64,000 nt of DNA from Sodiomyces alkalinus F11 (taxonomy: Eukaryota > Ascomycota > Sordariomycetes > Glomerellales > Plectosphaerellaceae). The stretch spans positions 2,225,691-2,289,690 of the forward strand of contig NW_021167082.1 of assembly GCF_003711515.1 (NCBI RefSeq). The letters are read 5' to 3'. The position numbers were made by a program, and so were the translations under genes. Positions 10,261 to 22,800 of this stretch are shown one piece after another. The notes under the pieces were generated by a model. It saw only the letters and a list, made by a program, of their open reading frames with translations. It ran no database searches and was not told where the DNA came from. Numbering within the stretch: the stretch's first letter is position 1; every line of letters starts with the position of its first letter.

Positions 10261-12650
10261 AATAGTAGGAACTAAGCTTTGAGGTAAGGTTTGTATACTG
10301 CCGCCCGGCGTAAACTATATATACTAAGACTAAATAGGTACATAGTATACCAGCGGTCGCGAACTACGTATACTAAGACTAAATAGATATATAGTTTACT
10401 AGCGAACGCTAGCGTGTTAGGCGTAGCCGCCTTTAAAGGCGCGAACTTCGTGTACTAAGACTAAATAGATATAAGGCGCGCTAGGCGAAAACGCCTCCCC
10501 TTTAATAGGTCTAGGCGTAGAGTATAAGGAATCTATAATCGCCAAATACGCAGGAATAGCGAATATACTAAGCTATATATTAGTACTTACCGTGGATTAA
10601 TCCCGAGCTCTAAAACCCTTAATAATCCCCCCCCTTTTCTTCACGCTAGCACCGAGCTATTTAATAATCCCCCCCTTTTCTTTACCGTAGCACTAAGCCA
10701 CTTAATAATTTCCCCTTTTCCCCCCATTTCACCGTAGCACTAAGCTACTCGATAATTTCCCCCTTTCCCCCCCTTTTTACCGTAGCACCGAGCTACTTAA
10801 TAATTCCCCCCCCCTTTTTTCCCCCCCTTTTCCCGCGGAGTATAAGGACAGTTAGCCTCCTTTTACCGTAATTTTCCCTTTACCCGCACTTCGTGGAGAA
10901 TATTTCCTCTTAGCGCGGCTCGCCTTTATCCGACCGGCTTAATATACCAAGAATATCTAAGGCTAGCGGCGTAATAACCCTAAAAGGAAAAGCGTAGAAC
11001 TAGTATCCGTGCCTAAGGCTATATATCCTAAGGCTTAGGGGGTATACCCTAGCCTCCGCTGTATCGCCCGAGAAATAACTAATTACGAGCCAGGGATTTA
11101 TCGTAGAACTACTCGGCTTATCTTCCCTATTAAAGGGAGGGCTTCCCCTTATTCTACTATCTTTTATCGGATTTACCTAAGGTCCCTCGGTTATCCTCCT
11201 TATTAGGGGGAGGGCTTCCCCTTATTTACCCGCCTTTATCGGATTTACCCGAGGTTCCTCGGCTTATCCTCCCTACTAAAGGGAGGGCTTCCTTATAGTA
11301 GACTCGCCTTTAACCGCGACCGATAAGTTTACTAAGACTACCCTTATCTATAGGCTATAGTAGGTATACTGCTATATCTATTATTTCCAACCAGGACCCT
11401 ATTTCGGACTTCGGAATAACGCCGTGGAATACTATAATACCCCGGACGGCTAACCGGCCAGTTAAAATAGAAAAACTAAATAGTAGAGATCTCTATTAGT
11501 ATATTCCTCGCCGAGAACCTAAATGTTTTATAGATAAGGATTATAGTTTAGCCGTAGTTTACATTATCGGCGACTTATAATATAGCCTATACGAGTATCG
11601 CGGTTTACTATTAGTTCCTTATATCCGCCTATAGTATACCGCTATATAGTTGGCTTATAAATACCGCTATATAGTCGTTCTATATCGTGGTTTACTATCT
11701 CCCCCGAATATATCTCCGTTATTTTATAACGTATACTCTTTTCCATTCCCTATTATCCTTTCCCTTTATTCCTTCCCTTCTTTTCATTCCCTTCTTCCCT
11801 TTTTATCGTGAATATTATCGCCGCCCACGGTTACTAAGTAATCACTATACGGCGTTACCTTCCCTAGTAAAGGACGCATGCGGGATATAGGGTTTATATC
11901 GCCCGGGGGAGATACTTAGGGATATTAGTTCGTGGACTATCTTTAGTTTTATAGTAATCTATTATTACAACCGTTAGATTCGTAGATTATCGGCAGGATA
12001 TAGATAGGTACTATACCGTCGCGTAATTATAAGGAAGCTATAAAGGCGCATACCGGAAGAAGCTATAAAGGCGTAGGAGTCTATTAAGTATAGACGCCAG
12101 AAGAAGCTATAAATGCGTAGGAGCTAATTAACGGATTAACGTCTTTAAGGAGAGATAAAAAACCTCGGCTAATCTAAGAATAGTCTTAAAGAAGACGGAG
12201 GTTCCAAGAGCGCCGTAGTCGGGTAATATTAAAAGAACTATAAGTAATAAAGAACCGCGAGACGCTAAAGGGCTATAAGGCACGCGGCGGAATTAGAAGA
12301 CTAAAGGGGTATAAGGCACGCCGGCGGCACGGTATAAGACGAACGTTACCGGCGCCCTAGGTAATAACCGTAAACCCTAGGGAACTATAAGGAATAGCAG
12401 GAATAGAAGGACTATACCCTATATATACCTTGTATCGACCGCTATAATAACCACGGTTACTATAGCGTTCTATTAGGCACTAGCGAAGTAATATCGCTTA
12501 TATCCTCGAGTTTTCCTCCGCTCTCCCTTATCCCTCGCTATGCTTAGGAACCTCTATTTCGCTCTTATAGTTTACTATTTTCCTTTATCGTATCTTTATT
12601 ATTCTATAAGGTATCCCCTTTCTACCTCCCCCTCTCCCTCCGATTACCTT
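10261..12650. other. non-coding leader with three tandem-repeat blocks
   Basis: No coding frame was found. Block 1 (about 10308-10475) holds three copies of TACTAAGACTAAATAG with spacers. Block 2 (about 10610-10840) has four to five units of about 60 bases, each with a C/T-rich run, then a GTAGCACNNAGC motif and a TTAATAAT motif. Block 3 (about 11115-11295) has three units of about 75 bases with AAAGGGAGGGCTTCC. A smaller repeat of GAAGCTATAAAGGCG occurs at about 12030-12110. The short plus frame at 11687-11890 is in low-complexity sequence and not credible. Confidence 0.7.
10610..10840. repeat. tandem repeat, about 60-bp unit, pyrimidine-rich
   Basis: Four to five imperfect copies, each with runs of C and T followed by (C/G)GTAGCAC and an AGCTA(C/T)TTAATAAT segment. 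Unit lengths vary because the C and T runs vary. Confidence 0.8.
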
Positions 12651-12659
12651 TATCTCTTT

Positions 12660-14320
12660 ATACCGCCGCGATAGTTATAGAATGCGTAAGTAACCGCGGT
12701 ATACTTTGCGGTTCTATTCCTTAGCTTATACTAGCCGTCGAAGGATATTAAATACCGCGATACTTCTAAGAAGGCTTTTAAGAACCCTAAAAAAGCAGGA
12801 CACGGGCTTACTACAAGGGATATTTCCGGGCCGTTATATTATATAGCGGAGAAAAATAACTTAAGTATAAACTCTCCACCCTAAGCACGCGTTCTAGCGT
12901 ATAGAAAAAGACGTATAAAGATAAGCTTAAGGAATTCCGTCGCTTCGCGGAGAACTAAGGATATAACCACCCTATTACCCGCGACCTAGACCGTATAGTT
13001 TTTATACCGGCCGAATATCCTAAGGGAAACTAGGGTATAATTAGTATCGAGGCTTAAAAGAATATTAGGTAATACCCCTAGCTAGAGTATATACTAGATA
13101 CTAACTAAGATATTATATCGTAGGACTAGCTAAAGACGCTATTTAAGTAGTATAATATAGTATAATATACGAATACCCCGCGTAACTATATAGGTAAGTA
13201 TACTAAGACTCCCTAGAAGAATATCGCGGCTAACTCGGACTCCCCGGTTATTAGATCGGGTCTTTAATCGGCTATATATATCGACCTAAAGAATAAGGCC
13301 GAAGCTAGTAGCTATTCGATTACCGCCCTTAGTATAACTCCCCGTATAGGAGCTAATACCGTGGTAATTCCTAAATATATAGTAGAATACTAGCGAGAAT
13401 AGACGTTTGTATTATAGGCTATATATAACCTCCTTAGTATATATAGTAAAATAATCTCGGAAAACGAGTACCGCCATAAGTTATAGGAGTATACTAAGGA
13501 GGCCGCTAAGCGTAACGAGTTAGTATAAAAGTTCCTTAAGGGACTAGTTATAGGCCCCGGCTATAACGAAGAGCAGGCCGTAAACGTTTTATCGGTAGCC
13601 GACTTCCTTAGATAAATACGTGTAAGGGTAGCACGCTAAATATCGCTACGCCTGCTAAGGTAACTAAGCGCCCCGCCGTAACCCTTATTAAGGATCCCTC
13701 TGCGTCGACGAAACGCGTAGCGGTAGAAAATACTAAGGAGAAACTACTTATAGATACCGTTAAAATTTATAGAAGCCGCCTACGCGATAAGAACGCGTAG
13801 CTATTATTCTATACTATTATAGTCGAGTAGTAGGATCTTATTATTATTTATTAGCGTAGTTATAGCACGGCCCTCCCTATCTCGGCTAATAGATAGCTTT
13901 ATACTATAATTAAGGATATTATCGCCCTTAATACCGTATAAAACGCGGTAGATATAATAATAGTAGTACGATACTTCTGTCTAGGAAGGATAGTATATAT
14001 AGGTCCCCTAAGTGATAACGGTAAACTATCGGCCGATTATAGGGATCTACTAGTAAAGCGTATTATTACTAACTGCGCGCTAGTATTTTATACTATTCTG
14101 GCCTATATAGGGCTTAGATAGTAGTATACTAGCCGCTCCTACGCCGGCCCGCTAGCGTTTAGCGATATTAATCCTAACTAGTTATTAGAACTCGCTAATA
14201 AGGTTATAACCAATAAGGCGTCTACTATCCTAAAAGCCGATATAGACTATTAAGGCTTCCTAGATAATGTATAAACCGTGACGGATACGAAGGATAACGA
14301 TAGCGTGATTATTCTATAAT
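12660..14320 (+). pseudogene. unrecognised ORF of about 550 codons in the three-LTR element
   Basis: A plus frame can be followed from about 12660 to about 13635, with TAG/TAA as Gln, through GYFRAVIL, LKEFRRFAENQGYNH, then TPRIGANTVVIPKYI and YNEEQAVNVLSVADFL. A +1 shift near 13640-13650 leads into a second long frame to about 14318, with RVAVENTKEKLL, then PLSDNGKLSADYRDLL and LLELANKVITN. Almost every stop is TAG or TAA in a place where Gln is plausible, as expected of RIP-mutated coding sequence. The protein is unknown to me and has no RT, protease, integrase or zinc-knuckle motif. It could be a captured host gene or a divergent Gag. No reliable start codon is visible. Confidence 0.5.
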
Positions 14321-14711
14321 AAATATATAGTTAGGTAGTATAGATACTAGGACTAATAAGTCTTTACTAGGGAATACGGTAAGATACGATAACGGGTTTA
14401 GCACGTTTATTTCCGTGTATCCTATCTAATTACTCGCTTATTTTAGATTTTACTAGGGAATACGGTAGGAAGGAAGGCTATAGTGTCGGCTTTAGTTTAT
14501 TTTCTTTTCTTATATCTTATCTTCGCCTGGATAAGTAGTAAGTAATAAAAGCAGTAGTCGCTATTAGGGTACCGCCGCGTAAGAGTATTTCCTTTCTATC
14601 CTCCCTAACTACACCGTGGTCAATTAGTATAACCGTAAAAACGCCTTAGTAAGGCTATCGTAGTTACCGGGGAAAGCCCGCGGGACGTAAGGCTTTATTA
14701 CCCGGGGTATT

Positions 14712-15026
14712 TAATACGCCCTAGATTCTACCGGGAATACTAGGGCGTACCACGGGGTACCCTAGCAGTATTATAGTATAAGCTATAGTACCCACGGAGT
14801 ACGATTAGTAAATACCGGGGAATCCCCCGGGTTTCTATATATAGGAGCCGAGGATTCTACGGGGGTTACCCGTAGAATACTTAAGTCCCGGGAGCGCGCC
14901 CCCTTAGTTAGAAAAGATATCTTTATTATACCTTATATTTTATAGTAAAGGTTACCCCATAAGAAAAACCTAGCTTATAGGTCCTAGAGTACTGGCTAGC
15001 CAGGGATTTGCCGGTCAGGCATATTA
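14712..15026 (+). repeat. LTR b of the three-LTR element (315 bp)
   Basis: Exactly the length of LTR a. It is followed by AATAGTAGCAAC, matching the first bases after LTR a, and then by LTR c. Confidence 0.9.
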
Positions 15027-15038
15027 AATAGTAGCAAC

Positions 15039-15354
15039 TGGATACGCCCTAGATTCCACCGGGAATACTAGGGCGTACTACGGAGTACCCCAGCGGTACT
15101 ATAGTATAAGCCATAGCACCCACGGGGTACGATTAGTGAATACCGGGGAATCCCCCGGGTTCCTGTATATAGGAGCCGAGGATTCTACGGGGTTTACCCG
15201 TGGAATACCTAAGTCCCGGGAGCACGCCCCCTTAGTTAGAAAAGATATCTTTATTACACCTTATATTATATAGTAAAGGTCACCCCTTAAGAAAAGCCTA
15301 GCTTATAGGTCCTAGAGTACTGGCTGGCTAGGGATTTGCCGGTTAGGCATATTA
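15039..15354 (+). repeat. LTR c of the three-LTR element (about 316 bp)
   Basis: A third direct copy starting TGGATACGCC and ending GGCATATTA. The copia-2 sequence resumes directly after it. Confidence 0.85.
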
Positions 15355-15359
15355 GTAAT

Positions 15360-16287
15360 CGCGTATATCGTGGTAGTAGTTTAGCGGAAGCGGGAGATCC
15401 TTATGAGTTAAACGAGATAACGTCTAGGAGGCGTTAGAGGGAGAAGAATCTATAGCACCGATATCACTATCGTTAATCGCGTACTTTCTTATACGTATAG
15501 GGTTATAAGTCCTTCTAGCGTTAAAGAACGCCTTCTAGGTATTATTCTTCTATACCTTCTTAGTTATACATAGACTTATAATACTTCTCGCGGTGGATAG
15601 GCGCGCGGGTAATAGGCGCGCGGCCTATAGGTACCCCTTAGGGGTATCTATAGCTATCCGTTAATGGTTATCATGTTCTTCCACCTTAACGCCCCTAACT
15701 ACCGCTAACGCTATAAGGAACGCCCGCGCAGGATCTTCCGGGGATATTAAAGCCGTAGTAAACGGTTTAAACCTCGTAGTAGTAAACCGTGGAGTATCCG
15801 TAGTAATAGCGGTAGCCTTTTTTATAGTTATAGCGACGGCCTTATCTTTATCTGTAGTAATAGTGGTAGTATCGCCTTTACCCGTAATAATAGTGGTAGC
15901 GTAGTCTTCTCCTATAGCTATAGCAGTATTATCGCCTTTACCCGTAATAAGAGCGGTGGTATAGTCTATAATAATAGTAGTGGACTTTCTCGTAGTAATA
16001 GCGATAGCCTCGCCTTCGTCCGTAGTAATAGCGGTAGCGTTAGAGTCTTCCTACTCGAGATCTAATACGTCTACGGCTATACTCCTTAATATTAGCTGAG
16101 TCGCTATATTATTAGATTAGGTGATATAGATTAATTATCGGCGTTCCCCGATTTCCTCGGCAGAAGCTATAGCTTATAGCGTTTTAATCCTGCTATTAAA
16201 GGTCTTATCCTTATTAAAGATCACGTCTCTAATGGTAATAATATCCGTTAGGTATAGCAGCTAAACACGGAAGCTATTCGAGGATTA
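15360..16287 (-). pseudogene. copia-2 integrase-RT linker with Ala/Ile/Thr repeats
   Basis: This corresponds to copia-1 from about 22810 back to 21930. The part at about 15780-16040 is a run of imperfect 22-25 base units that on the minus strand encode repeats of the type A-I-T-T-G/D, as in copia-1 at 22190-22390. This low-complexity linker sits between integrase and RT. It is interrupted by solo LTR X2 at 16293. Confidence 0.75.
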
Positions 16288-16292
16288 GTATC

Positions 16293-16722
16293 TTTTAAAG
16301 ATCTTTGACGATATCGGACAAGCGGAAGGGACGAAAGTCACGAAAAGCAGTGGAAAAATAAGAAGGTAATAATAGGATTATAAGATAGGATCTCTACGCG
16401 CGTATTATATCTTCTTCGGATCAAAAAAGGGATTAAGATAAAGGATTAAGAATAAAGAATAAAGAAAGGAAAGAACCGAACCGAGGGAACGGGTTAATAT
16501 CCTTCATTTTGGATAAAAGGATCGATATCGTAATAGTATTATAATAAAGATCGATATCGTAGTAATATCGTAATCCTTTATATCCTTTATCTGACTTGTA
16601 TTAGATGAACTGACTCGAAGGAGAGCGGTCTAGGCTTATAGGGAAGATATCGTTTATTCGAGTACGAAGAATATACTTGAAGGATATTAAGGATATTATT
16701 AGTAATAATAATAATATCAACA
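16293..16722 (-). repeat. solo LTR X2 (430 bp) in copia-2
   Basis: On the minus strand it begins TGTTGATATTATTATTATTA and ends CTTTAAAA. It is flanked by GTATC on both sides (16288-16292 and 16723-16727), a perfect 5-base duplication, and the copia-2 integrase/linker coding resumes exactly on each side. It is closely similar to X1 over its whole length. The TG start, 5-base duplication and size fit a solo LTR of a family with no internal part in this window. Confidence 0.8.
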
Positions 16723-16727
16723 GTATC

Positions 16728-18621
16728 TAATATAATACCCAATCTATGCCTTCGGTTCTAGCCTTTATAGGCGGTTCCTCTTAGCTTAGGTATCGCGCGT
16801 TTTTATAAAGGCTTTATAGCCGTATACTTATAGGTGCATAAGGTTAGGTAAATAGCCGCGTAAGCCTTCGTATAGCGTCTTCTAGTCGTTAATATATCGT
16901 AGCGTTCTATTATATAGATATATAGTAGTCTTAAAGATCTTAGGCTAGATAGACATGGGCAGATTAGTCCTAATCCTTATAGCCCTCGCCCTTCTTTTAA
17001 CGATACCTCTACTCCGTTCTATAACGCCGTTTTTATCCTATACATATCGTGCTAACGGCTAAACTTTTACCCCCTCAGTAGCGAGGAAAGTAATGACTTC
17101 TAGGTGCTAAAATATCCTAGAATCGGCCTATAGGATACGTGGCTTACCGTCGAATTAGGTCTTAAGCAGGGTAAAAATATCTTTTAACGTATAAAGGATA
17201 GAGCCTTAGTCTAATTTCTAAAGGTCGTAATTCTATGTATAATGTATATACACGTCTATGACGAATATAATAGACTTATATAGACTACCGGCTAACGACT
17301 CTGCCTTTTTAAGATTATAAAAAGAAATAGCTAGGGCCCCTCTGGGCTTTAACGGGTAAAAGGATAGTATCCACCGGATCTATATAGGTATTTACGATTA
17401 CCTATACGCGTTAGAGTCGGCGGTACACGGTCCTTTTATTCTTACCCCCTAAGTAGTGTTAACGATCCTTATAAGGGTATCGGTGCCGTAATAGCTAAGG
17501 TGTTTATGCTACCGCAACACTAGAGTCTTCTACGGTTACCGCGGTTATTACGATCTTCTATACGTGTTATCGCGGGGGTCCCGAGCTAAAACCGTAAACA
17601 CGGTAGCCGCTATAGCTTCCGCGCGCTCGATTATATACTAGCCGTGGATATCTAGTAGTTTATAGATAGGCCGGTTATCGGTAAAGTGGACGATAGTATT
17701 ATTTATAGTATCCTAGCGGTAGCCTTATAGGCGTACCTAGCATTCCGAGACTATATTAGTAATACATTCCTCGTAGTATATAACGTCACGGAGGTGTAAT
17801 AGCCTCTTTATGCCTAATAGAGATTATACACATAGTTTAACGTCTCCGTATCCGAGGATAAAAGCCCTATAAATACCTACCTGGAGTAGTAAGAGGTCCT
17901 TAATAGGAGGTCTAATAGTCGTAAAACGGCCTTAATTAGTAAAGACAGGGATTAACGATCCTAAGTCCAGGATCGCGTAGCATAGTCGCGCTTTAGCTTA
18001 ATTAATAGAGAGGGATACCCATAATTATACTCTTAATCGTGTTATCGTATAAGAGCGCGCTACCCCTCTCTCTTAGGAGGGGTGGACGCCTATCCGTATA
18101 CTCGCGGTGACGAAAAGGTCTTCTAAAACTATACTTACGTATAGCCTGGTAACCCCCCGAGTTTATAGTTATAGTAGTTATACTAGGCATAGTATTATAG
18201 AGTTAATCTTCCTAGACTTCCTCTATCCTATTAGTGGTAATAGCCCCTAAAGCTTCCCGCCTTTTCTGTATCGCGGTATCTACGCGGCTTTTAAAACTAT
18301 AATTACGTATCTTCTTTTCCTTAACATTTGTAATATCCTCACGGCTATACTAGGTATAAGGGCGTATATCCGGCCTTATATACTAATAGGCGGCGGTGGT
18401 ATAGGTATTCTTATATATCTTATAAGGCCTTATTATCGTGGGAGAGATAGCCTTTAGAGATATATTACTACGAGGACGCCTCTTATTATCTTCGTTATTA
18501 GTAGTATCCTTAGTATCGGGGAGGTTCCTAAGGGTAATAAAGGTGCCTTACCCGACTCCAGGCTTTATAGCGGAGGATTACAGGCTCTTTATATTACTAA
18601 GAAGCGCCCGTAAAGCCTTTA
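16728..18621 (-). pseudogene. copia-2 integrase, protease and Gag C-terminus remnant
   Basis: This is the reverse complement of copia-1 from about 21920 back to about 20030. It holds the integrase core, the protease and the C-terminal Gag region. Copia-1 interrupts it at 18622-18626 (CGAAG) and Gag continues at 24979. The open frames 18002-18190 (minus) and 18438-18653 (plus) are remnants or shadows of the Gag C-terminus. Confidence 0.8.
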
Positions 18622-18626
18622 CGAAG

Positions 18627-18909
18627 TGTCGTATAGGCAGGACCACAATATAGTCTATAGGGAATCCAGGGGGGATCCACTCTATAACTAAGGACTCCGG
18701 ATATCGGGGACCTCGGGTATTGGGATATAACAGGGGTGGATACTGGAAAAGACCAGATAGGATCTAAATAATATAGTACCTATAACAGAGTCTTTACCAC
18801 CTAAATTAACCGTATAAGAGACTCTTCTAGGTATAGCTTAATATAATATATATACACGAGATTTCTACTCTACTAAGTTATTTATATAAGTGCTATTTAA
18901 CGTGCAATA
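18627..18909 (+). repeat. 5' LTR of copia-1 (283 bp)
   Basis: Begins TGTCGTATAGGCAGGACC and ends CGTGCAATA. It is followed by GTTATAAGCC, the start of the internal region. Confidence 0.95.
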
Positions 18910-19098
18910 GTTATAAGCCCGGTTTATAACGCCTAAACCATAGATATTAATAAGGCTACCCCTATTCCACTACAAAAATAATCACGTTTATACAAGCACT
19001 CTTAAATAATTATTATCGACCTAATTAAAGTAATTAAGCGATTAATTAACCTACCGACCTATCTATTAATTAATTAATTAACCGATAAACTAGGAAAG

Positions 19099-20643
19099 AT
19101 GTCTTTTAATATATCCAACACCGAGCAGAAGGCGGCCGCCACCACCCTCGTTAACTAGAGGGATTAGGCGGTTTAGGAGCGCGTAGTACGCGGTAAATCT
19201 GCCTTCTATTAGGATAACTATCTTAATCTAAAGCTAAGCGATAAGAAGGCTAACGCCTACCTACTTCTTAAGCCCATACTACCTAATATTCGTAAATACG
19301 AAGCCCTTGTTAACCCTGACGTAACGGAGGAGGCTATAGCCACCCCGTCTTCTAGTATTACGCTACAGGGCGATAAGGCTATGGATACCACGGACGCCGC
19401 TACCACGGCTACTACGGCCGCTACCACGGCGGCTATAACCGCTGGTAAGAGGAAGACGGTCGCCCGCTAGAAGGCTATAGCCGTAACCAAAAAACTAATA
19501 ATAAGGACGCCTACATTTATTAACGACCTCTCTAAAAAGAGGCGTACGCGCTACTTATAAGATCGCCGCATATACCGCGAAGAAAAGACGGACTACGACG
19601 CGTAGTAAAAGGAATTTAACGTGGTACGCTCCTATATCGAAGGGACTATTTACACCACGCTATATAACCTCCTCGTCTAGCTATAGAATAATACCATAAA
19701 TAACCTATAAGCCTAGATTACTCTCCTCTACGCGAACACAGGACTAACCCCTATAGACCTCCGTAAGGAAGCCCTGGCCCTATACCGACAATACACTACG
19801 CCTATAAAGGCTATACCTAAGAATATAGACGGGTAGGTTATAAGCTAGAAAATAGCGATAATATGTTATAAATATATAGGCGTTTTAGAGCTATTAAGCG
19901 CGGACTATTAGGCGGAAGACGCGTTAAAAGCTATTAGACCTATTACACAGGAATAGAGTAATAACTACCTAGTTAATAACTACGATAAGATTACAGAAAA
20001 CGAGCTAACGAAGACGACTTCGTAAAGGCTTTACGGGCGGTTCTTAGTAATATAAAGAGCCTGTAATCCTCCGCTATAAAGCCTGGAGTCGGGTAAGGCA
20101 CCTTTATTACCCTTAGGAACCTCTCCGATACTAAGGATACTACTAATAATAAAGATAATAAGAAGCGTCCTCGTAGTAATATATCCGTAAAGGCTATCCC
20201 TCCTACGATAATAAGGCCTTATAAGATATATAAGAATACCTATACCACCGCCACCTATTCGTATATGAGGCCGGATATACGCCCTTATACCTAGTATAGC
20301 CGTGAGGATATTACAAATGTTACGGAAAAGAAGATACGTAATTATAGTTTTAAAAGCCGCGTAGATACCGCGATACAGAAAAGGCGGGAAGCCTTAGGGG
20401 CTATTACCGCTAATAGGATAGAGGAAGTCTAGGAAGATTAACTCTATAATACTACGCCTATTATAACTACTATAACTATAAACTCGGGGGGTTACCAGGC
20501 TACCCGTAAGTATAGTTTTAAAAGACCTTTCTGTCACCGCGAGTATACGGCTAGGCGTCCACTCCCTGGAAGAAAGGGGAGTAGTACGCCCTTATACGAT
20601 AACAATATAAAGATTATAATAGGGAGTATGCCTTTCTATTAAC
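19099..20643 (+). pseudogene. copia-1 Gag remnant
   Basis: An ATG at 19099 opens a frame reading MSFNISNTEQKAAATTLVNQ and continuing, with TAG/TAA as Gln, through an Ala/Thr-rich segment (19400-19450), KKRRTRYL, and a helical region to about 20040. A frame change there leads into a basic Asn/Lys/Arg-rich C-terminal part ending about 20640. No CCHC knuckle is visible. The start is favoured by its position just after the leader and by the matching sequence in copia-2. Confidence 0.75.
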
Positions 20644-20649
20644 TAAGCT

Positions 20650-21300
20650 AAAGCACTATAGCACTCTATAATCCTAGACTTAGGATTATTAATCCACGTC
20701 TTTAATAATTAAGGCCGTTTTACGGCTATTAGACCTCCTACTAAGGACCTCATATTACTCTAGGTAGGTACTTATAAGGCTTCTATTCTCGGATACAGAG
20801 ACGTTAAGCTATATATATAATTATTATTAAGCACGAAGAGGCTATTACGCCTCCGTAATATCGTATACTATAAGGAATTCGTTACTACTATAATCTCGGA
20901 ATACTAGCTACGCCTAAAGGCTACTGCTAGGATACTATAAATAATACTATTATCCGCTCTGCTAATAGCCAGTTTATCTATAAGCTACTAGATATCCACG
21001 GCCAGTATAAAATCGAGCGCGCGGAAGCCACGGCCACCGCGTTTTCGGTTTTAGCTCGGCACCCCCGCGATAGCCCGTATAGAAGATCACGATAACCACG
21101 GTAACCGTAGAAGACCACGGCATAACGATGGCACGAACGTCTCGGCTACTACGGTACCGACGCTCTTATAAAGATTATCGACGTTATTTAGGGTGTGAAG
21201 ATAAAGGGACTACGCACTACGGACTATAACGCGTGTAGGTAATCGTAAGTGCCTGCGTAGATCCGGCAGATACTATCCCTTTATCTGTTAAAGACCGGAA
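20650..21300 (+). pseudogene. copia-1 aspartic protease remnant
   Basis: The frame at about 20670 gives ILDLGLLIYVFNNQGRF, aligning with the copia protease ILDSGASxHxFNDxxxF. It is followed by a SILGYRDVKLYI segment (family: ILGxGxVxV). The catalytic Asp remains but the Ser-Gly-Ala after it has changed. Further on the frame degrades into a His/Arg-rich stretch with no recognisable domain. Confidence 0.65.
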
Positions 21301-22180
21301 AAGCCCTAGCTATTAATTTTCACGATCTTAAAGAGCCGGAGTCGTTAGCGAGCGGCCTATATAAGTCTATTATATTCGTTATAGACGTATATATAGGTTA
21401 TATATAGGATTACTACCTATAGCAAAGAGACTAAGGCCTTATGCTGCACGCATTAAAAGATGTTTTTACCCTACTTAAGACCTAATTCGACGTTAGGCCA
21501 CGTGTTTTACGGGCCGATTCTGAGAATTTTCAGTACCTAGAAGTCGTTACTTTCCTCGCTACTAAGGGGGTAGAAGGCTAACCGTTAGCACTATATTCGC
21601 AGGATTAAAACGGTGTCGCAGAACGGATTAAAGGCATTATTAAGAGAAGGGCGAGGGCTATAAGGATTAGAGCTAAACTGCCTATATCTATCTAGCCTAA
21701 GATCTTTAAGACTACCGTGTACTTATAAAATAGAACGCTAAGATATATTACTAACTAGAAGACGCTATATAAAGGCCTATACGGCCGTTAACCTAACCTT
21801 ACTGACCTACGAGTATACGGCTCTAAAGCCTTTATAAAAACGCGCGATACTAAAGCTAAAAGGAACCGCCTATAAAGGCTAGAACCGAAGGTATAGATCG
21901 GTTATTATATTAGATACTAATCCTCGAATAGCTTCCGCGTCTAGCTACTATATCTAACGGATATTATCACTATAAGAGATGTAGTCTGTAACGAAGATAA
22001 GATATTTAACGGCAGAATTAAAACGATATAAGCTATAGCTTCCGCCGAGGACATCGGGAAACGCCTATAATCTACCTGTATTATCTAATCTAATAATACT
22101 ATAACCGCGAATAGGCTACTATTAAGGGGTATAGCCGTAGACGTATTAGATCTCGAGTCGGAAGACCTTAACGCCACCGT
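21300..22180 (+). pseudogene. copia-1 integrase remnant
   Basis: The frame shows FKTQFDVRPRVLRADSENF at about 21480-21540 (family: ...RSDNGGEF), then QNGVAERIKGIIKRRARAI near 21610 (family: QNGxAERxNxxLxxxAR), YLQNRTLR near 21725 and DLRVYGSKAF near 21810 (family: HLRxFGCxAY). The second catalytic Asp survives in RADSENF. This is a clear copia integrase core. Confidence 0.85.
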
Positions 22181-22800
22181 TATTATTACGGGTAAAAGCG
22201 AGGCCGTCGCTATTACTATAAGAGAGGCCACTGCTATTATTACGGGTACCGCTATTACTACGGATACTGCTATTACTATAGAAAAGGACTATACCACCGC
22301 TATTACTACGGGTAAAGGTAATAATACCGCTATTACTACGGGCAAGGAAGACACTACCGCTATTACTACGGACACCGCTATTACTACGGACACTCCACGG
22401 TTTACTACTACGAGGTTTAAACCGTTTCCCACGCCTCTAAAATCCCCGGAAGACCCTACGCGCGCGTTCCTTATAGCGTTAGCGGTGGTTAGGGGCGTTA
22501 AGGTAGAAGGAGACGATAACCACTAACAGGCAGCCGCGGATACCCCTAAGGGGTGCCTATCGGCCGTACGCCCGTCGGTCGCGAGCCTATTACCCGCGCG
22601 CTTACTATCCGCGCGCCTATCTATTATAAGCCGATACACGACTAAGAAGGTGCAGAATAATAACGCCTAAAAGGCGTTCTTTAACGCTAGAAGGTCTTAT
22701 AACCCTATACGCGCGAGGAAATAAGCTATTAACGATAGCAATATTAGTATTATAGGTTCCCCTTATACCTCCTAGCCGTTATCGTATATAACGTGCGAGG
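22180..22800 (+). pseudogene. copia-1 Thr/Ile/Ala-repeat linker between integrase and RT
   Basis: At 22190-22390, eight or so imperfect units based on GCTATTACTACGG encode repeats of the type A-I-T-T-G/D. They are followed by a Pro/Arg-rich stretch. The same block occurs in copia-2. It is a length-variable linker with no catalytic motif. Confidence 0.75.

Larger units (their letters stand above)
9946..15354 (+). mobile_element. three-LTR non-autonomous retroelement (LARD-like), inserted in copia-2
   Basis: Three direct LTR copies of about 315 bases lie at 9946-10260, 14712-15026 and 15039-15354. The first two bracket 4.45 kb of internal sequence. The second and third are separated by only 12 bases that repeat the start of the internal region (AATAGTAG). 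Flanks GTAAA (9941-9945) and GTAAT (15355-15359) resemble a target duplication. LTR ends are TAAT...ATTA, from an original TGAT...ATCA. No protease, RT or integrase motif is visible, so the element looks non-autonomous. The arrangement fits unequal recombination between two tandem copies that removed a second internal region. Confidence 0.75.

Noticed and set aside
11687..11890. 67-codon plus frame in the three-LTR element
   Set aside because: Encoded by a CCTT-rich low-complexity tract in the non-coding leader.
22190..22390. CRISPR-like or satellite array
   Set aside because: Units are contiguous without spacers, in frame with copia pol, and present in both copies; it is a coding repeat.
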